A stretch of DNA of 64,000 nt from a virus (IMGVR_UViG_3300017917_002838:1-64000); one strand, 5' to 3'. Shown: positions 22,444 through 28,737, numbered from the stretch's first letter. Notes: generated from the sequence alone by a model not told the origin. Program-made: numbers and translations.

Positions 22444-22706
22444 TGCTATATCAACTACAGGCACCTAACAAGTCCGCTTTCAATTTATCTGTGTTCGAGG
22501 CGGACTTGGCTGGACTAGACCCAGAATATGATACAAAAAACCTAACAATGGAAATTGGAACAGGTAAAGTAGAGAAGGTAAGAAACCTTATCATTAAATA
22601 CAAACTAATGGTATTATTTGAGAAGGAGTACGGATATAGTAATGAAGCATATATCCGAGCAGGCAAAGAAGGAAGAATCCTGAAAGGTGGAGTAAATCTA
22701 CAATGA
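22443..22706 (+). CDS. Early protein, unknown
   Basis: 87 residues (AFNLSVFEADLAGLDPEYDTKNLTMEIG...). Mixed alpha/beta, no motif recognised. TAATG overlap upstream and 4-base overlap downstream. Confidence 0.55.
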   Translation: MLYQLQAPNKSAFNLSVFEADLAGLDPEYDTKNLTMEIGTGKVEKVRNLIIKYKLMVLFEKEYGYSNEAYIRAGKEGRILKGGVNLQ

Positions 22707-22852
22707 ACTATAAAGAAGGTTATATAGATGGATATAGGCAAGCACGGGAAGATATTGCCGAATCCTTAAGAAAACTTGTAGATGACCTAGATGAGCATTA
22801 TTCTGAACTAGTAGATGACCTAGCAGATAAATTGGAGGCTGGCAGTATATGA
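22703..22852 (+). CDS. Small helical protein, unknown
   Basis: 49 residues (YKEGYIDGYRQAREDIAESLRKLVDDLDEHYSELVDDLADKLEAG). The YxxGYxDGYxxAREDI start is typical of short phage proteins with a helical hairpin. Overlaps both neighbours by four bases. Confidence 0.55.
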   Translation: MNYKEGYIDGYRQAREDIAESLRKLVDDLDEHYSELVDDLADKLEAGSI

Positions 22853-23034
22853 GCGAATGGATCGGTTGCGATAAATGTAGTGTTGCTGTTGCTCTTTATC
22901 AAGTTAAAGGAATCGAGGGTGAGTTATTTTTCTGCCACCACCACTTCCAGGAGAACGAAGAAAAATTAAGAACCTGGGCATTTGAAGTAATAGACCTAAA
23001 GGCTGAGGTTTTAGAAGAAGAACCTGTTGTTTGA
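22849..23034 (+). CDS. DUF7455-like zinc protein
   Basis: 61 residues. IGCDKCSVAVALYQV, then ELFFCHHHFQENEEKL, is the CDRC...LxFCGHH pattern of a small family frequent in actinobacteria and their phages. One zinc ion would be held by the C-x2-C and C-H-H groups. Confidence 0.65.
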   Translation: MSEWIGCDKCSVAVALYQVKGIEGELFFCHHHFQENEEKLRTWAFEVIDLKAEVLEEEPVV

Positions 23035-23059
23035 CAATAAAATACTGGTCAACTATAAT
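23031..23059 (+). promoter_or_regulatory. Perfect consensus promoter for a small RNA
   Basis: TTGACA, 17 bases, TATAAT, with no mismatches. The TTGACA overlaps the stop codon of the preceding gene. It differs from the TGTCRG early class. Confidence 0.9.
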
Positions 23060-23065
23060 AAAAGA

Positions 23066-23173
23066 ACCAACCGTTAGGTGGAGCTATCAGCTTAATGCGA
23101 GCTAGTTCTTAAATATAGCATTCCCAGTATGCAGCCTAACAGTTACAGGCCCTCTTGATCAGAGGGCCTTTTT
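23066..23173 (+). ncRNA. Candidate small RNA of about 108 nt
   Basis: Starts 7 bases after a perfect -10 box and ends in an intrinsic terminator. A GTTAGG / CCTAAC stem (23073-23078 with 23135-23140) closes a multibranch region that holds AGCT repeats and alternative GCTA / TAGC and GCAT / ATGC stems. There is no start codon with RBS. The separate consensus promoter and terminator make an independent RNA gene likely; its family is not recognised. Confidence 0.7.
23147..23173 (+). terminator. Intrinsic terminator of the small RNA
   Basis: AGGCCCTCT / AGAGGGCCT, perfect 9-bp stem with TGATC loop and a five-T run. Confidence 0.9.
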
Positions 23174-23184
23174 AATGCCCACTC

Positions 23185-23294
23185 GGGCGAATAAATCTTC
23201 TTACGGCCCCCTTGGGCGATATTTCCGATTTATGACAATGTGTTTTAGATCACAGGATTTTGTGTAGACAAATGTCAGTGGTGCGTTATATAAT
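23185..23294 (+). promoter_or_regulatory. Early promoter module 12, with the GGGC element in tandem
   Basis: Two copies in tandem: GGGC-N12-TTACGG (23185-23206) and GGGC-N12-TTATGA (23214-23235). Then CRP-type TGTGT-TTTAGA-TCACA (23239-23254), TGTCAG at 23273, perfect TATAAT at 23289. Confidence 0.75.
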
Positions 23295-23300
23295 TAGGGC

Positions 23301-23465
23301 ATGAACAAATTACCGACAAATTGGCGGAGAATGTCGGAAGCCGACAAAGATGCTTTTATATTGTCATATCATACTGGTAAAATGTTTTGTAATTGCACAA
23401 ACTGTATAAACGAAAGGGAAAATAATGCCAAATTGGGTATTCAATACCTTGACAATTCAAGGTAA
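23301..23465 (+). CDS. Possible leaderless 54-residue protein
   Basis: ATG lies 6 bases after the TATAAT of module 12, with no RBS. The product has a C-N-C-T-N-C cluster (KMFCNCTNCINERE), a plausible metal site. Its last 41 bases overlap the next gene in another frame. If real, it is made from a leaderless mRNA and its stop lies inside the Api92-like gene. Confidence 0.45.
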   Translation: MNKLPTNWRRMSEADKDAFILSYHTGKMFCNCTNCINERENNAKLGIQYLDNSR

Positions 23466-24156
23466 TAAATCAGAAGTAGATTATATCAAAGATAAACTAA
23501 ATGAACCATTTACTCGTCAATACGATAATTGGAATATGGAAACACAAAAAATGGAAATTCAAGAAACTACCTATAGCAATCCTGTATTTTCATTTTGGAA
23601 TATCGTTCGTCCTACCGACCTCGAATCATATGTAAAACAACCTGAACATTCCACGGGTCAAACAATATCTGAAATCTTTTCAGGTAATGATTGGTATTCT
23701 TGGAATGTAAGAAATTGGGGAACCAAATGGGATGTTGCTGTTAGTGATAATAATAAATATACTGATACGGTATTAGTTGAGCATAAGTCAGAAGGTGAAG
23801 ACCAATGGCTTGTATATAAATTTGATACTGCTTGGTCCCCTCCTGTTTCTGCATTAGAAAGTTTATCTGAATTAGTTCCTAATTGTGTAGTAACTTTAGA
23901 TTGGCAGGAAGAGCAGGGATTTGGTGGACAAATAGAATTTATCCGAGGAGATGTAACTGCTGAATCTGATTATGAATCTAGATGTTATGACTGTGATGCA
24001 ATTGACACAATGGAGTATTGTGAAAATGACTGTGGTCAAATCTGTTCTAAATGTAATAATCTTGGCGAAGCCGACCTAGATTGTGTTGCAGAATGTCAGG
24101 ACCATAAGATATACTTGGAGACCAATGTACCCGATTATAGAAAGGCGGACCTATGA
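23425..24156 (+). CDS. Api92/YubB-like protein with a C-terminal zinc extension
   Basis: 243 residues. MPNWVFNTLTIQG at the start, WGTKWDV in the middle and FDTAWSPPVSALESLSE are typical of the Api92/DUF1281 ferredoxin-like fold found on plasmids and phages. After residue 195 an added cysteine-rich segment (CYDCDA, YCENDCGQICSKC) looks like a zinc-binding domain. The function is unknown. RBS GAAAGGGAAAAT. Confidence 0.7.
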   Translation: MPNWVFNTLTIQGNKSEVDYIKDKLNEPFTRQYDNWNMETQKMEIQETTYSNPVFSFWNIVRPTDLESYVKQPEHSTGQTISEIFSGNDWYSWNVRNWGTKWDVAVSDNNKYTDTVLVEHKSEGEDQWLVYKFDTAWSPPVSALESLSELVPNCVVTLDWQEEQGFGGQIEFIRGDVTAESDYESRCYDCDAIDTMEYCENDCGQICSKCNNLGEADLDCVAECQDHKIYLETNVPDYRKADL

Positions 24157-24383
24157 GTTTCTTGGATGAAGAAAACCAGCAAGTTGTAGATTTAATTATT
24201 CAAGAAGTTGCTGAGGCATTATTTGAAGAATGGAATAATGCCAATTTAGATGAAGGCGATCTTTATGCAGATTATCAAATTCTAAATCATGCTGGAAGCA
24301 ATTACTTATATGGCAGATTCAATCAATACTACGATTTGAAACCAGGCGATGAATATTATATTGAATGGGACGAGGAGGCATAA
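24153..24383 (+). CDS. Acidic early protein, unknown
   Basis: 76 residues, acidic helix (VVDLIIQEVAEALFEEWNNANLDEGD) then an aromatic-rich end. Four-base overlap with the Api92-like gene and TAATG overlap with the next. Confidence 0.55.
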   Translation: MSFLDEENQQVVDLIIQEVAEALFEEWNNANLDEGDLYADYQILNHAGSNYLYGRFNQYYDLKPGDEYYIEWDEEA

Positions 24384-24538
24384 TGCTAGGATATACTGAA
24401 AAAGATCTAAACGATATGATTAATGGTGTCCTGGTCTCTTTGGACGCGACAAATCCGGAAGAGACTGATATAATTAGGCAACTAAATATGGCAAACGATT
24501 TCTTACAAGGCCTTTGGGCGGAAGGATATTTTGACTAA
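24383..24538 (+). CDS. Small helical protein, unknown
   Basis: 51 residues (LGYTEKDLNDMINGVLVSLDATNPEETDII...). Two helices. Overlaps both neighbours by one base. Confidence 0.5.
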   Translation: MLGYTEKDLNDMINGVLVSLDATNPEETDIIRQLNMANDFLQGLWAEGYFD

Positions 24539-24882
24539 TGGGAATGTATGACCAATCATGGTGTGTCTCGTGTGGAGCAGGAATGCTCTATACAGAGGAT
24601 GAAAATGTTACATGCTACAGATGTGACCAGGAAGAATATAACAAGCTCGAAACACGAGTATCTAGGTTTATGGAATATATTAAACTATATGTTATTAGTC
24701 TAGAGCAAGACGCAGATAGATTAGAAGAATTAAAACAAAACTTTCAAGGCGACTATGATTCAGAAGAATATGAGAATATAGTTCTTGATGACTACTATAA
24801 TACTGGAGAGCTTATTGCTTCCCGCCATTTATTGTCAGTAGCACAAAATATGATTGGTCAAAAGGAAAGGGAGGAAGTATGA
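24538..24882 (+). CDS. Zinc-ribbon plus coiled-coil protein
   Basis: 114 residues. SWCVSCGAGM and VTCYRCDQEEY form a four-cysteine ribbon at residues about 8-30, and the rest is a long helix (YVISLEQDADRLEELKQNF). Unknown partner. Confidence 0.6.
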   Translation: MGMYDQSWCVSCGAGMLYTEDENVTCYRCDQEEYNKLETRVSRFMEYIKLYVISLEQDADRLEELKQNFQGDYDSEEYENIVLDDYYNTGELIASRHLLSVAQNMIGQKEREEV

Positions 24883-25133
24883 GAGAGCTGAATATAAGTC
24901 CACGTCTACAAAAACTTATAGATAATGGAATCGATTCATTGGATATTATGCACGGTGAGCTTAAGAATCTAATGGTTGAAGCCGAGAAAGAATTAGAGGC
25001 AGCTATAGAGGAAGAAGAGCGTACCGAGGAGGCAATGGATTCCATGGAGCGCAAATATTGGGAGGGCCAGTTAGACGCTCTATCAATTGTTTATTCATTA
25101 ACATACAAACTATCATTTGCAAGAAAGGATTAA
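24879..25133 (+). CDS. Coiled-coil early protein
   Basis: 84 residues, acidic coiled coil from about residue 25 (MHGELKNLMVEAEKELEAAIEEEERTEEAMDSMER). Overlaps its upstream neighbour by four bases. Not recognised. Confidence 0.55.
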   Translation: MRELNISPRLQKLIDNGIDSLDIMHGELKNLMVEAEKELEAAIEEEERTEEAMDSMERKYWEGQLDALSIVYSLTYKLSFARKD

Positions 25134-25134
25134 T

Positions 25135-25293
25135 ATGTACTTAACAAATGAATTCGTTCAACGTGAACTTGCCAGGGCACAACAGCTGCTTTGGGGAAGA
25201 TCTGAGACAGAGAATATCGAAGCTCATAATATCGTAGCTGCATTGCTTGTTGATCTAGAACGGGCGGGCAATAGGGCTTACGGGCTAAATTGA
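25135..25293 (+). CDS. Small helical protein; 3' end carries a regulatory element
   Basis: 52 residues (FVQRELARAQQLLWGRSETENIEAHNIVAALLVDLER). The last codons contain the GGGC half of the next element, so the regulatory repeat is embedded in coding sequence here. Confidence 0.5.
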   Translation: MYLTNEFVQRELARAQQLLWGRSETENIEAHNIVAALLVDLERAGNRAYGLN

Positions 25294-25337
25294 TGACTTA
25301 CGGTATATTGACAAAATTCACGGGCACGTTATATAAT
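25282..25337 (+). promoter_or_regulatory. Early promoter module 13, sigma-70 type
   Basis: GGGC-N12-TTACGG (25282-25303) followed by TTGACA (25308), 18 bases and TATAAT (25332). The TGTCRG box is replaced by a canonical -35. It is the only module where the GGGC element is next to a full sigma-70 promoter. Confidence 0.7.
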
Positions 25338-25361
25338 TAACCACCAATAGAAAGGAAAAAA

Positions 25362-25721
25362 ATGGGAGATAGAATAGTTTACTCGATTAAGCAAGATAGC
25401 AATTTGTCTATAAATCTATACAGTCATTGGGGAGGTTATGGACGATTTGAACTTCTTGCTAAGGCTTTAAACAAAGCTAGGCCTAGATGGGATGACACAT
25501 CCTATGCCACCCGCATTATTGTTTCGCAGCTTATAGGAGACGGATGGGATGACGAGACTGGTTTTGGTTTATGGGCCAGCAATGAACATGGTGCATATGG
25601 AGGAGACCATCCAGACATTATTATTAATCTAATTAATAAAACTGTAGAGGATGAAACTGGTGTACATGATTTTGATAAGTTTATCGATTATCATCTATCG
25701 AAGGTAGCTGCTAATGGCTAA
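25362..25721 (+). CDS. Early protein, unknown
   Basis: 119 residues. SINLYSHWGGYGRFELLAKAL and TRIIVSQLIGDGWDDETGFGLWA are short conserved-looking blocks seen in phage proteins that act near DUF4241-type genes. RBS GAAAGGAAAAAA. Overlaps the next gene by 8 bases. Confidence 0.55.
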   Translation: MGDRIVYSIKQDSNLSINLYSHWGGYGRFELLAKALNKARPRWDDTSYATRIIVSQLIGDGWDDETGFGLWASNEHGAYGGDHPDIIINLINKTVEDETGVHDFDKFIDYHLSKVAANG

Positions 25722-26046
25722 AAAGAAATTAGATCTATCTGATATTGAACATATTGGAAGTTTTATGGTTGACAGCGGTCAAGCTATTATAGGTGACCCG
25801 TGCTATTTAGATGAATGGAATCCTAACACAAATGATGACTTCGAACCCGAAATATATGCAGGCGAATACGGTTACCTAGGAGCATGTCAAGCAACCCTCT
25901 CAGAAGCTGGAGGAGGCACCATAGGAATGAGCTCTGCAGTTGCAGTGTCAACTGGATGGGGCGACGGTGTCTATCCTGTCTACGTAAGGCGTGGAGAAGA
26001 TGATCGTATTATGCAAGTTATTATAGACTTCGAAGGGGTAATCTAA
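25714..26046 (+). CDS. DUF4241-like protein
   Basis: 110 residues. SFMVDSGQAIIGDPCYLDEW and VAVSTGWGDGVYPVYV match the DUF4241 core. The family occurs in many bacteria and phages with no assigned activity. Translationally coupled to the preceding gene. Confidence 0.65.
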   Translation: MAKKKLDLSDIEHIGSFMVDSGQAIIGDPCYLDEWNPNTNDDFEPEIYAGEYGYLGACQATLSEAGGGTIGMSSAVAVSTGWGDGVYPVYVRRGEDDRIMQVIIDFEGVI

Positions 26047-26054
26047 GATTCGTA

Positions 26055-26133
26055 GGGCGGAAAAAATGTCTTACGATCATAACTAAATAATGGCGGGACT
26101 CATATTTACAATACCTGTACAATATGATAAAAT
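26055..26133 (+). promoter_or_regulatory. Early promoter module 14
   Basis: GGGC-N12-TTACGA (26055-26076), then TTTACA (26105), 17 bases and TAAAAT (26128). No TGTCRG box. Confidence 0.6.
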
Positions 26134-26159
26134 TACAGTGTCTATGAAAGGACATAAAA

Positions 26160-26306
26160 ATGACAACAAAGCGAGACTATCTAAAGTCTAAGGGCATCAC
26201 AGTTGGAGCCCGTGGCCGTTTCTCAGGAGCTGCAAAGCAAGCTCTTCAGGAGGCCGCAAAGCAAGGCATTCAGTTCTCTGACGAGAAGTCTTCTGCAAAG
26301 AAGTAA
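26160..26306 (+). CDS. Lsr2 DNA-binding-domain-like microprotein
   Basis: 48 residues (RDYLKSKGITVGARGRFSGAAKQALQEAAKQG). The W/Y-x2-x-G-x-V-x-x-RGR-x order, with an RGR core flanked by two helices, matches the C-terminal DNA-binding domain of actinobacterial Lsr2, which inserts RGR into the minor groove of AT-rich DNA. The N-terminal oligomerisation domain is absent, so it could cap or displace host Lsr2. RBS GAAAGGAC. Confidence 0.6.
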   Translation: MTTKRDYLKSKGITVGARGRFSGAAKQALQEAAKQGIQFSDEKSSAKK

Positions 26307-26309
26307 TAA

Positions 26310-26495
26310 ATGCCAGCAATGAAATCCAGGAGGGGTCCTCGTCCAAAGGACCTGGACCTCTCGTGGTCAATTGGATCCAAAGCTATTAATCGGCGGAAGC
26401 TCGAGAAGCAGCGTGAAATAGATCTATATAATAGTTTGTGTGGACCGGTTACGGTCTCATATATTGAACCCAAATTGACAAACCCGAACAGATAG
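26310..26495 (+). CDS. Small basic protein, unknown
   Basis: 61 residues (KSRRGPRPKDLDLSW, then NRRKLEKQREIDLYNSL). Basic N-terminus with a short helix. Three bases after the Lsr2-like gene, without a clear RBS, so coupled translation is likely. Confidence 0.5.
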   Translation: MPAMKSRRGPRPKDLDLSWSIGSKAINRRKLEKQREIDLYNSLCGPVTVSYIEPKLTNPNR

Positions 26496-26509
26496 GATAG
26501 GATATCACA

Positions 26510-26773
26510 ATGGCTAAGTCTAAAGATGAAAAGTTGGCGGAACAGTTTATCGAAGCCTTATCCAACCACTATTTTGATACACCAGGATTTGCCAATAAAC
26601 TAGTTACATTTGCTCCACATTATACAATAGATAAACTAGTCCAAGTTATAGAACATATTATTCTATTTGGATATCATAGGCAAAAACAGGATTGGGAGAA
26701 TAATTCAGTAACATCTCCAGGCCTAATCACCCTAAGAGATTGGAAGATTCTCCTAGATGAAAGGAATATATAG
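26510..26773 (+). CDS. Early protein, unknown
   Basis: 87 residues, mostly helical (EKLAEQFIEALSNHYFDTPGFANKLV). Last gene of the plus-strand early region. RBS GGATAGGAT. Confidence 0.6.
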   Translation: MAKSKDEKLAEQFIEALSNHYFDTPGFANKLVTFAPHYTIDKLVQVIEHIILFGYHRQKQDWENNSVTSPGLITLRDWKILLDERNI

Positions 26774-26834
26774 AACCCCTACTTCTATGTGTTCCTAATT
26801 AGGATGTGTTAATTCCCTTTCTTCATCCTAATTA

Positions 26835-26868
26835 ATATCCCCCCAAACGTCCTTCGGGGGGATATTTT
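26835..26868 (+). terminator. Terminator of the early region
   Basis: ATATCCCCCC / GGGGGGATAT with a TTTTTA tail, the strongest intrinsic terminator on this strand. An AATTAGGATG...CATCCTAATT inverted repeat precedes it. Confidence 0.85.
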
Positions 26869-26918
26869 TATGCCCAAAAATAATTGATCTGATCTACATC
26901 AAATAGCTACGGGCCTAT

Positions 26919-26940
26919 GGGCCCAAATTCGCTTTTACGA
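26919..26940 (+). repeat. GGGC-N12-TTACGA element in non-coding DNA
   Basis: An exact copy beyond the early terminator. A weak TGTCGA...TAAAAT promoter follows at 26977-26997. Confidence 0.6.
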
Positions 26941-27009
26941 TCAATATAGATAAATCACTGGAAATATATAGCAATATGTCGACAAATCTATTAAAATATA
27001 TATAGAATA

Positions 27010-27193
27010 TCTCAGAATGTGAGACAAATAGATTAAAATGATCTCAAAATATGAGATTATCTACCAGAATTGTGGGCGAATTGTCCGTTTTACGGGCATA
27101 TTTCCACAAACACTGGCACATATAGAAGGTATATATATGGACAAAATATCACATATTGGACTAAAAATAAGATTATGATCTCATTATATGAGA
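27010..27193. promoter_or_regulatory. Three TCTCA-N5-TGAGA palindromes
   Basis: Identical arms at 27010-27024, 27042-27056 and 27179-27193 with different five-base centres. The first two are 32 bases apart, about three helical turns. Together with GACAAAT-N2-ATTAAAAT repeats at about 26981 and 27023 they look like a regulated promoter region. The 553-base gap from 26774 to 27326 has no credible coding gene. Confidence 0.6.
27074..27095 (+). repeat. GGGC-N12-TTACGG element in non-coding DNA
   Basis: The rightmost copy, between the second and third TCTCA palindromes. Confidence 0.6.
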
Positions 27194-27326
27194 CGCTTTA
27201 TTACCTATATATAAATTTATCGACAATACATAGTATTAGCAAGATAATCCATAGTATGAAATCCTTATGAGTATTCTCTAGAATGGTCTTTAAAATTGAT
27301 ATAAGGCCATTAGAGAGGACGGGGGA

Positions 27327-27524
27327 TTAGGAGTTATCTGCTATCCCTTGATCAATATAGAGCTCTCCATTTGGTCCTATAGAATATTGCAAAGCCATAG
27401 ATTGACCACATTTGAGACAATATGGCTCAAAGTCTAGATCTTTACTAATCTCTATATGCATTTGGGCATTACAGGGACATATATAGTTATATGTCTTATA
27501 TCCATCAAATATGTATAATGTCAT
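27327..27524 (-). CDS. Zinc-ribbon protein
   Basis: 65 residues. YNYICPCNAQ and PYCLKCGQSM give a C-x-C ... C-x2-C ribbon. Start chosen at MTLYIFDG, which limits overlap with the upstream gene to 20 bases; an ATG 48 bases earlier is the alternative. Last gene of a minus-strand small-gene operon. Confidence 0.55.
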   Translation of the reverse strand: MTLYIFDGYKTYNYICPCNAQMHIEISKDLDFEPYCLKCGQSMALQYSIGPNGELYIDQGIADNS

Positions 27525-27708
27525 TATTGATAAAGTGTAGGGTAGAGGTCTTTCTCGGATAACCCCCGCCATTTATTTTAGTTGTATAATCAATTGTGGC
27601 TACGAGATTATCGGCTATATCGTTAAAATAATATCGATTATCGATAAGTCTCCAACTACGCCAGCCGTCTGGTTCTTCCCAGAAATAATTCATTTTACTG
27701 GTTTTCAT
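27505..27708 (-). CDS. Small beta-rich protein, unknown
   Basis: 67 residues (YFWEEPDGWRSWRLIDNRYYFNDI...). Start at the ATG behind GGAGGAGATGG. Antiparallel strand pattern, no family recognised. Confidence 0.5.
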   Translation of the reverse strand: MKTSKMNYFWEEPDGWRSWRLIDNRYYFNDIADNLVATIDYTTKINGGGYPRKTSTLHFINNDIIHI

Positions 27709-27829
27709 CCATCTCCTCCAATTGTTTAGCAAATTCCTTAGTTTCTAGACATTGGCGACAAAGCCATTCTAAATTGCCGATCTCGGCATAGGCGAATAGT
27801 CCTGTTCGCAAACAATATTTACAGCGCAT
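27695..27829 (-). CDS. Zinc-ribbon microprotein
   Basis: 44 residues. RCKYCLRTGLFAYAEIGNLEWLCRQCLETKEF is a full C-x2-C ... C-x2-C treble-clef-style ribbon. Overlaps both neighbours. Confidence 0.6.
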   Translation of the reverse strand: MRCKYCLRTGLFAYAEIGNLEWLCRQCLETKEFAKQLEEMDENQ

Positions 27830-28118
27830 TTTCTTCTCTCTCGTCGCCGCACTTTTCGCCAGCTAATATATAGTCAGTATTATCCATATAAGGGGGATAT
27901 AAAGCATTAGCTATTTGAGTATATAGTTCAGGTTGAGATACCTCTATACTGTCTATAATAGCCATAGCAGCCTCCATACGGTCAATATAGATGCCTTCTC
28001 TTTCATCTGATGCAAAGTATAGCTCTCTATAGGTTTCCCGCTCTTTTTTAACCCTATGTAATTGATCTAATAAATCAATTATTATTTCTTTATATTTATT
28101 TTTAGATGATCCAATCAT
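27819..28118 (-). CDS. Helical protein, unknown
   Basis: 99 residues. A basic coiled coil (IIIDLLDQLHRVKKERETYRELYFAS) then an acidic C-terminus. Four-base ATGA overlap with the upstream gene. Confidence 0.55.
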   Translation of the reverse strand: MIGSSKNKYKEIIIDLLDQLHRVKKERETYRELYFASDEREGIYIDRMEAAMAIIDSIEVSQPELYTQIANALYPPYMDNTDYILAGEKCGDEREENAL

Positions 28119-28264
28119 GCTTCCGCCTTTTCTATTTTGTATCCACTCTGGTCTAGGATATGAATAATATACTGTGCCATCCTTCTAGGTTCGTCTGGTA
28201 GGCCATATTGGTATTGTTTATATAGGCCTTCCTGAAGTATATAAAATGGCGTATCTTTATTCAT
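28115..28264 (-). CDS. Small protein, unknown
   Basis: 49 residues (TPFYILQEGLYKQYQYGLPDEPRRMAQYI). Coupled on both sides by overlaps (ATGA and TAATG). Confidence 0.5.
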   Translation of the reverse strand: MNKDTPFYILQEGLYKQYQYGLPDEPRRMAQYIIHILDQSGYKIEKAEA

Positions 28265-28407
28265 TACTTATCCTCTTTATCTTTTCTATAAGACTTTCTT
28301 TTCGGTGCTTGCTTACCTACATTAATATAGGTTTCTCGTCTAATTCCGTGCTTATTATAATCAACTCGTACTTCCGGCTTAGCTGTTTTGGGCTTTTCTT
28401 CTTCCAT
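28264..28407 (-). CDS. Small basic protein, unknown
   Basis: 47 residues, basic (RRETYINVGKQAPKRKSYRKDKEDK). RBS GAGGTGATTTGTT. May bind nucleic acid. Confidence 0.5.
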   Translation of the reverse strand: MEEEKPKTAKPEVRVDYNKHGIRRETYINVGKQAPKRKSYRKDKEDK

Positions 28408-28413
28408 AACAAA

Positions 28414-28590
28414 TCACCTCAACTCTTTTTCAATGGCCTGAATTGTTGGGCAAGGATAGTTAGTCATTTCGCAAGCCATACACATTCCATAGTCGTCTGA
28501 GTGCAATTCTGCTACCGCACGAAGAGCTTTAGTTGGAGCAATAAACTCGACTGGATGACCTATTCTTTTTAGCAATTCATCGTGTGTCAT
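28414..28590 (-). CDS. Small protein with a possible metal site
   Basis: 58 residues. THDELLKRIGHPVEF is a helical start common in actinophage small proteins, then CMACEMTNYPCPT supplies three cysteines. An ATG 12 bases upstream is also possible. Confidence 0.55.
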   Translation of the reverse strand: MTHDELLKRIGHPVEFIAPTKALRAVAELHSDDYGMCMACEMTNYPCPTIQAIEKELR

Positions 28591-28735
28591 TTGACATCTC
28601 ATTCATATCGTCTATCCAACTATTTATTGTTACAGAGTTTCCAGCCATAATCAATAGCTCCCAAACTCTATGGCATTTTTCACACATACAATTTGGGTCA
28701 TAGGCATTTCCCCATCTAGATTCGTCGTGTATCAT
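28577..28735 (-). CDS. Zinc-binding microprotein
   Basis: 52 residues. NCMCEKCHRVWELL gives C-x-C-x2-C-H, and the rest is helical and acidic. Overlaps the next gene. Confidence 0.55.
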   Translation of the reverse strand: MIHDESRWGNAYDPNCMCEKCHRVWELLIMAGNSVTINSWIDDMNEMSNDTR

Positions 28736-28737
28736 TA

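Noticed and set aside
27070-27270. A 66-codon ORF in the 26.8-27.3 kb gap
   Set aside because: It has a poor start, no RBS and a composition dictated by the AT-rich palindromes; it spans the third TCTCA palindrome.
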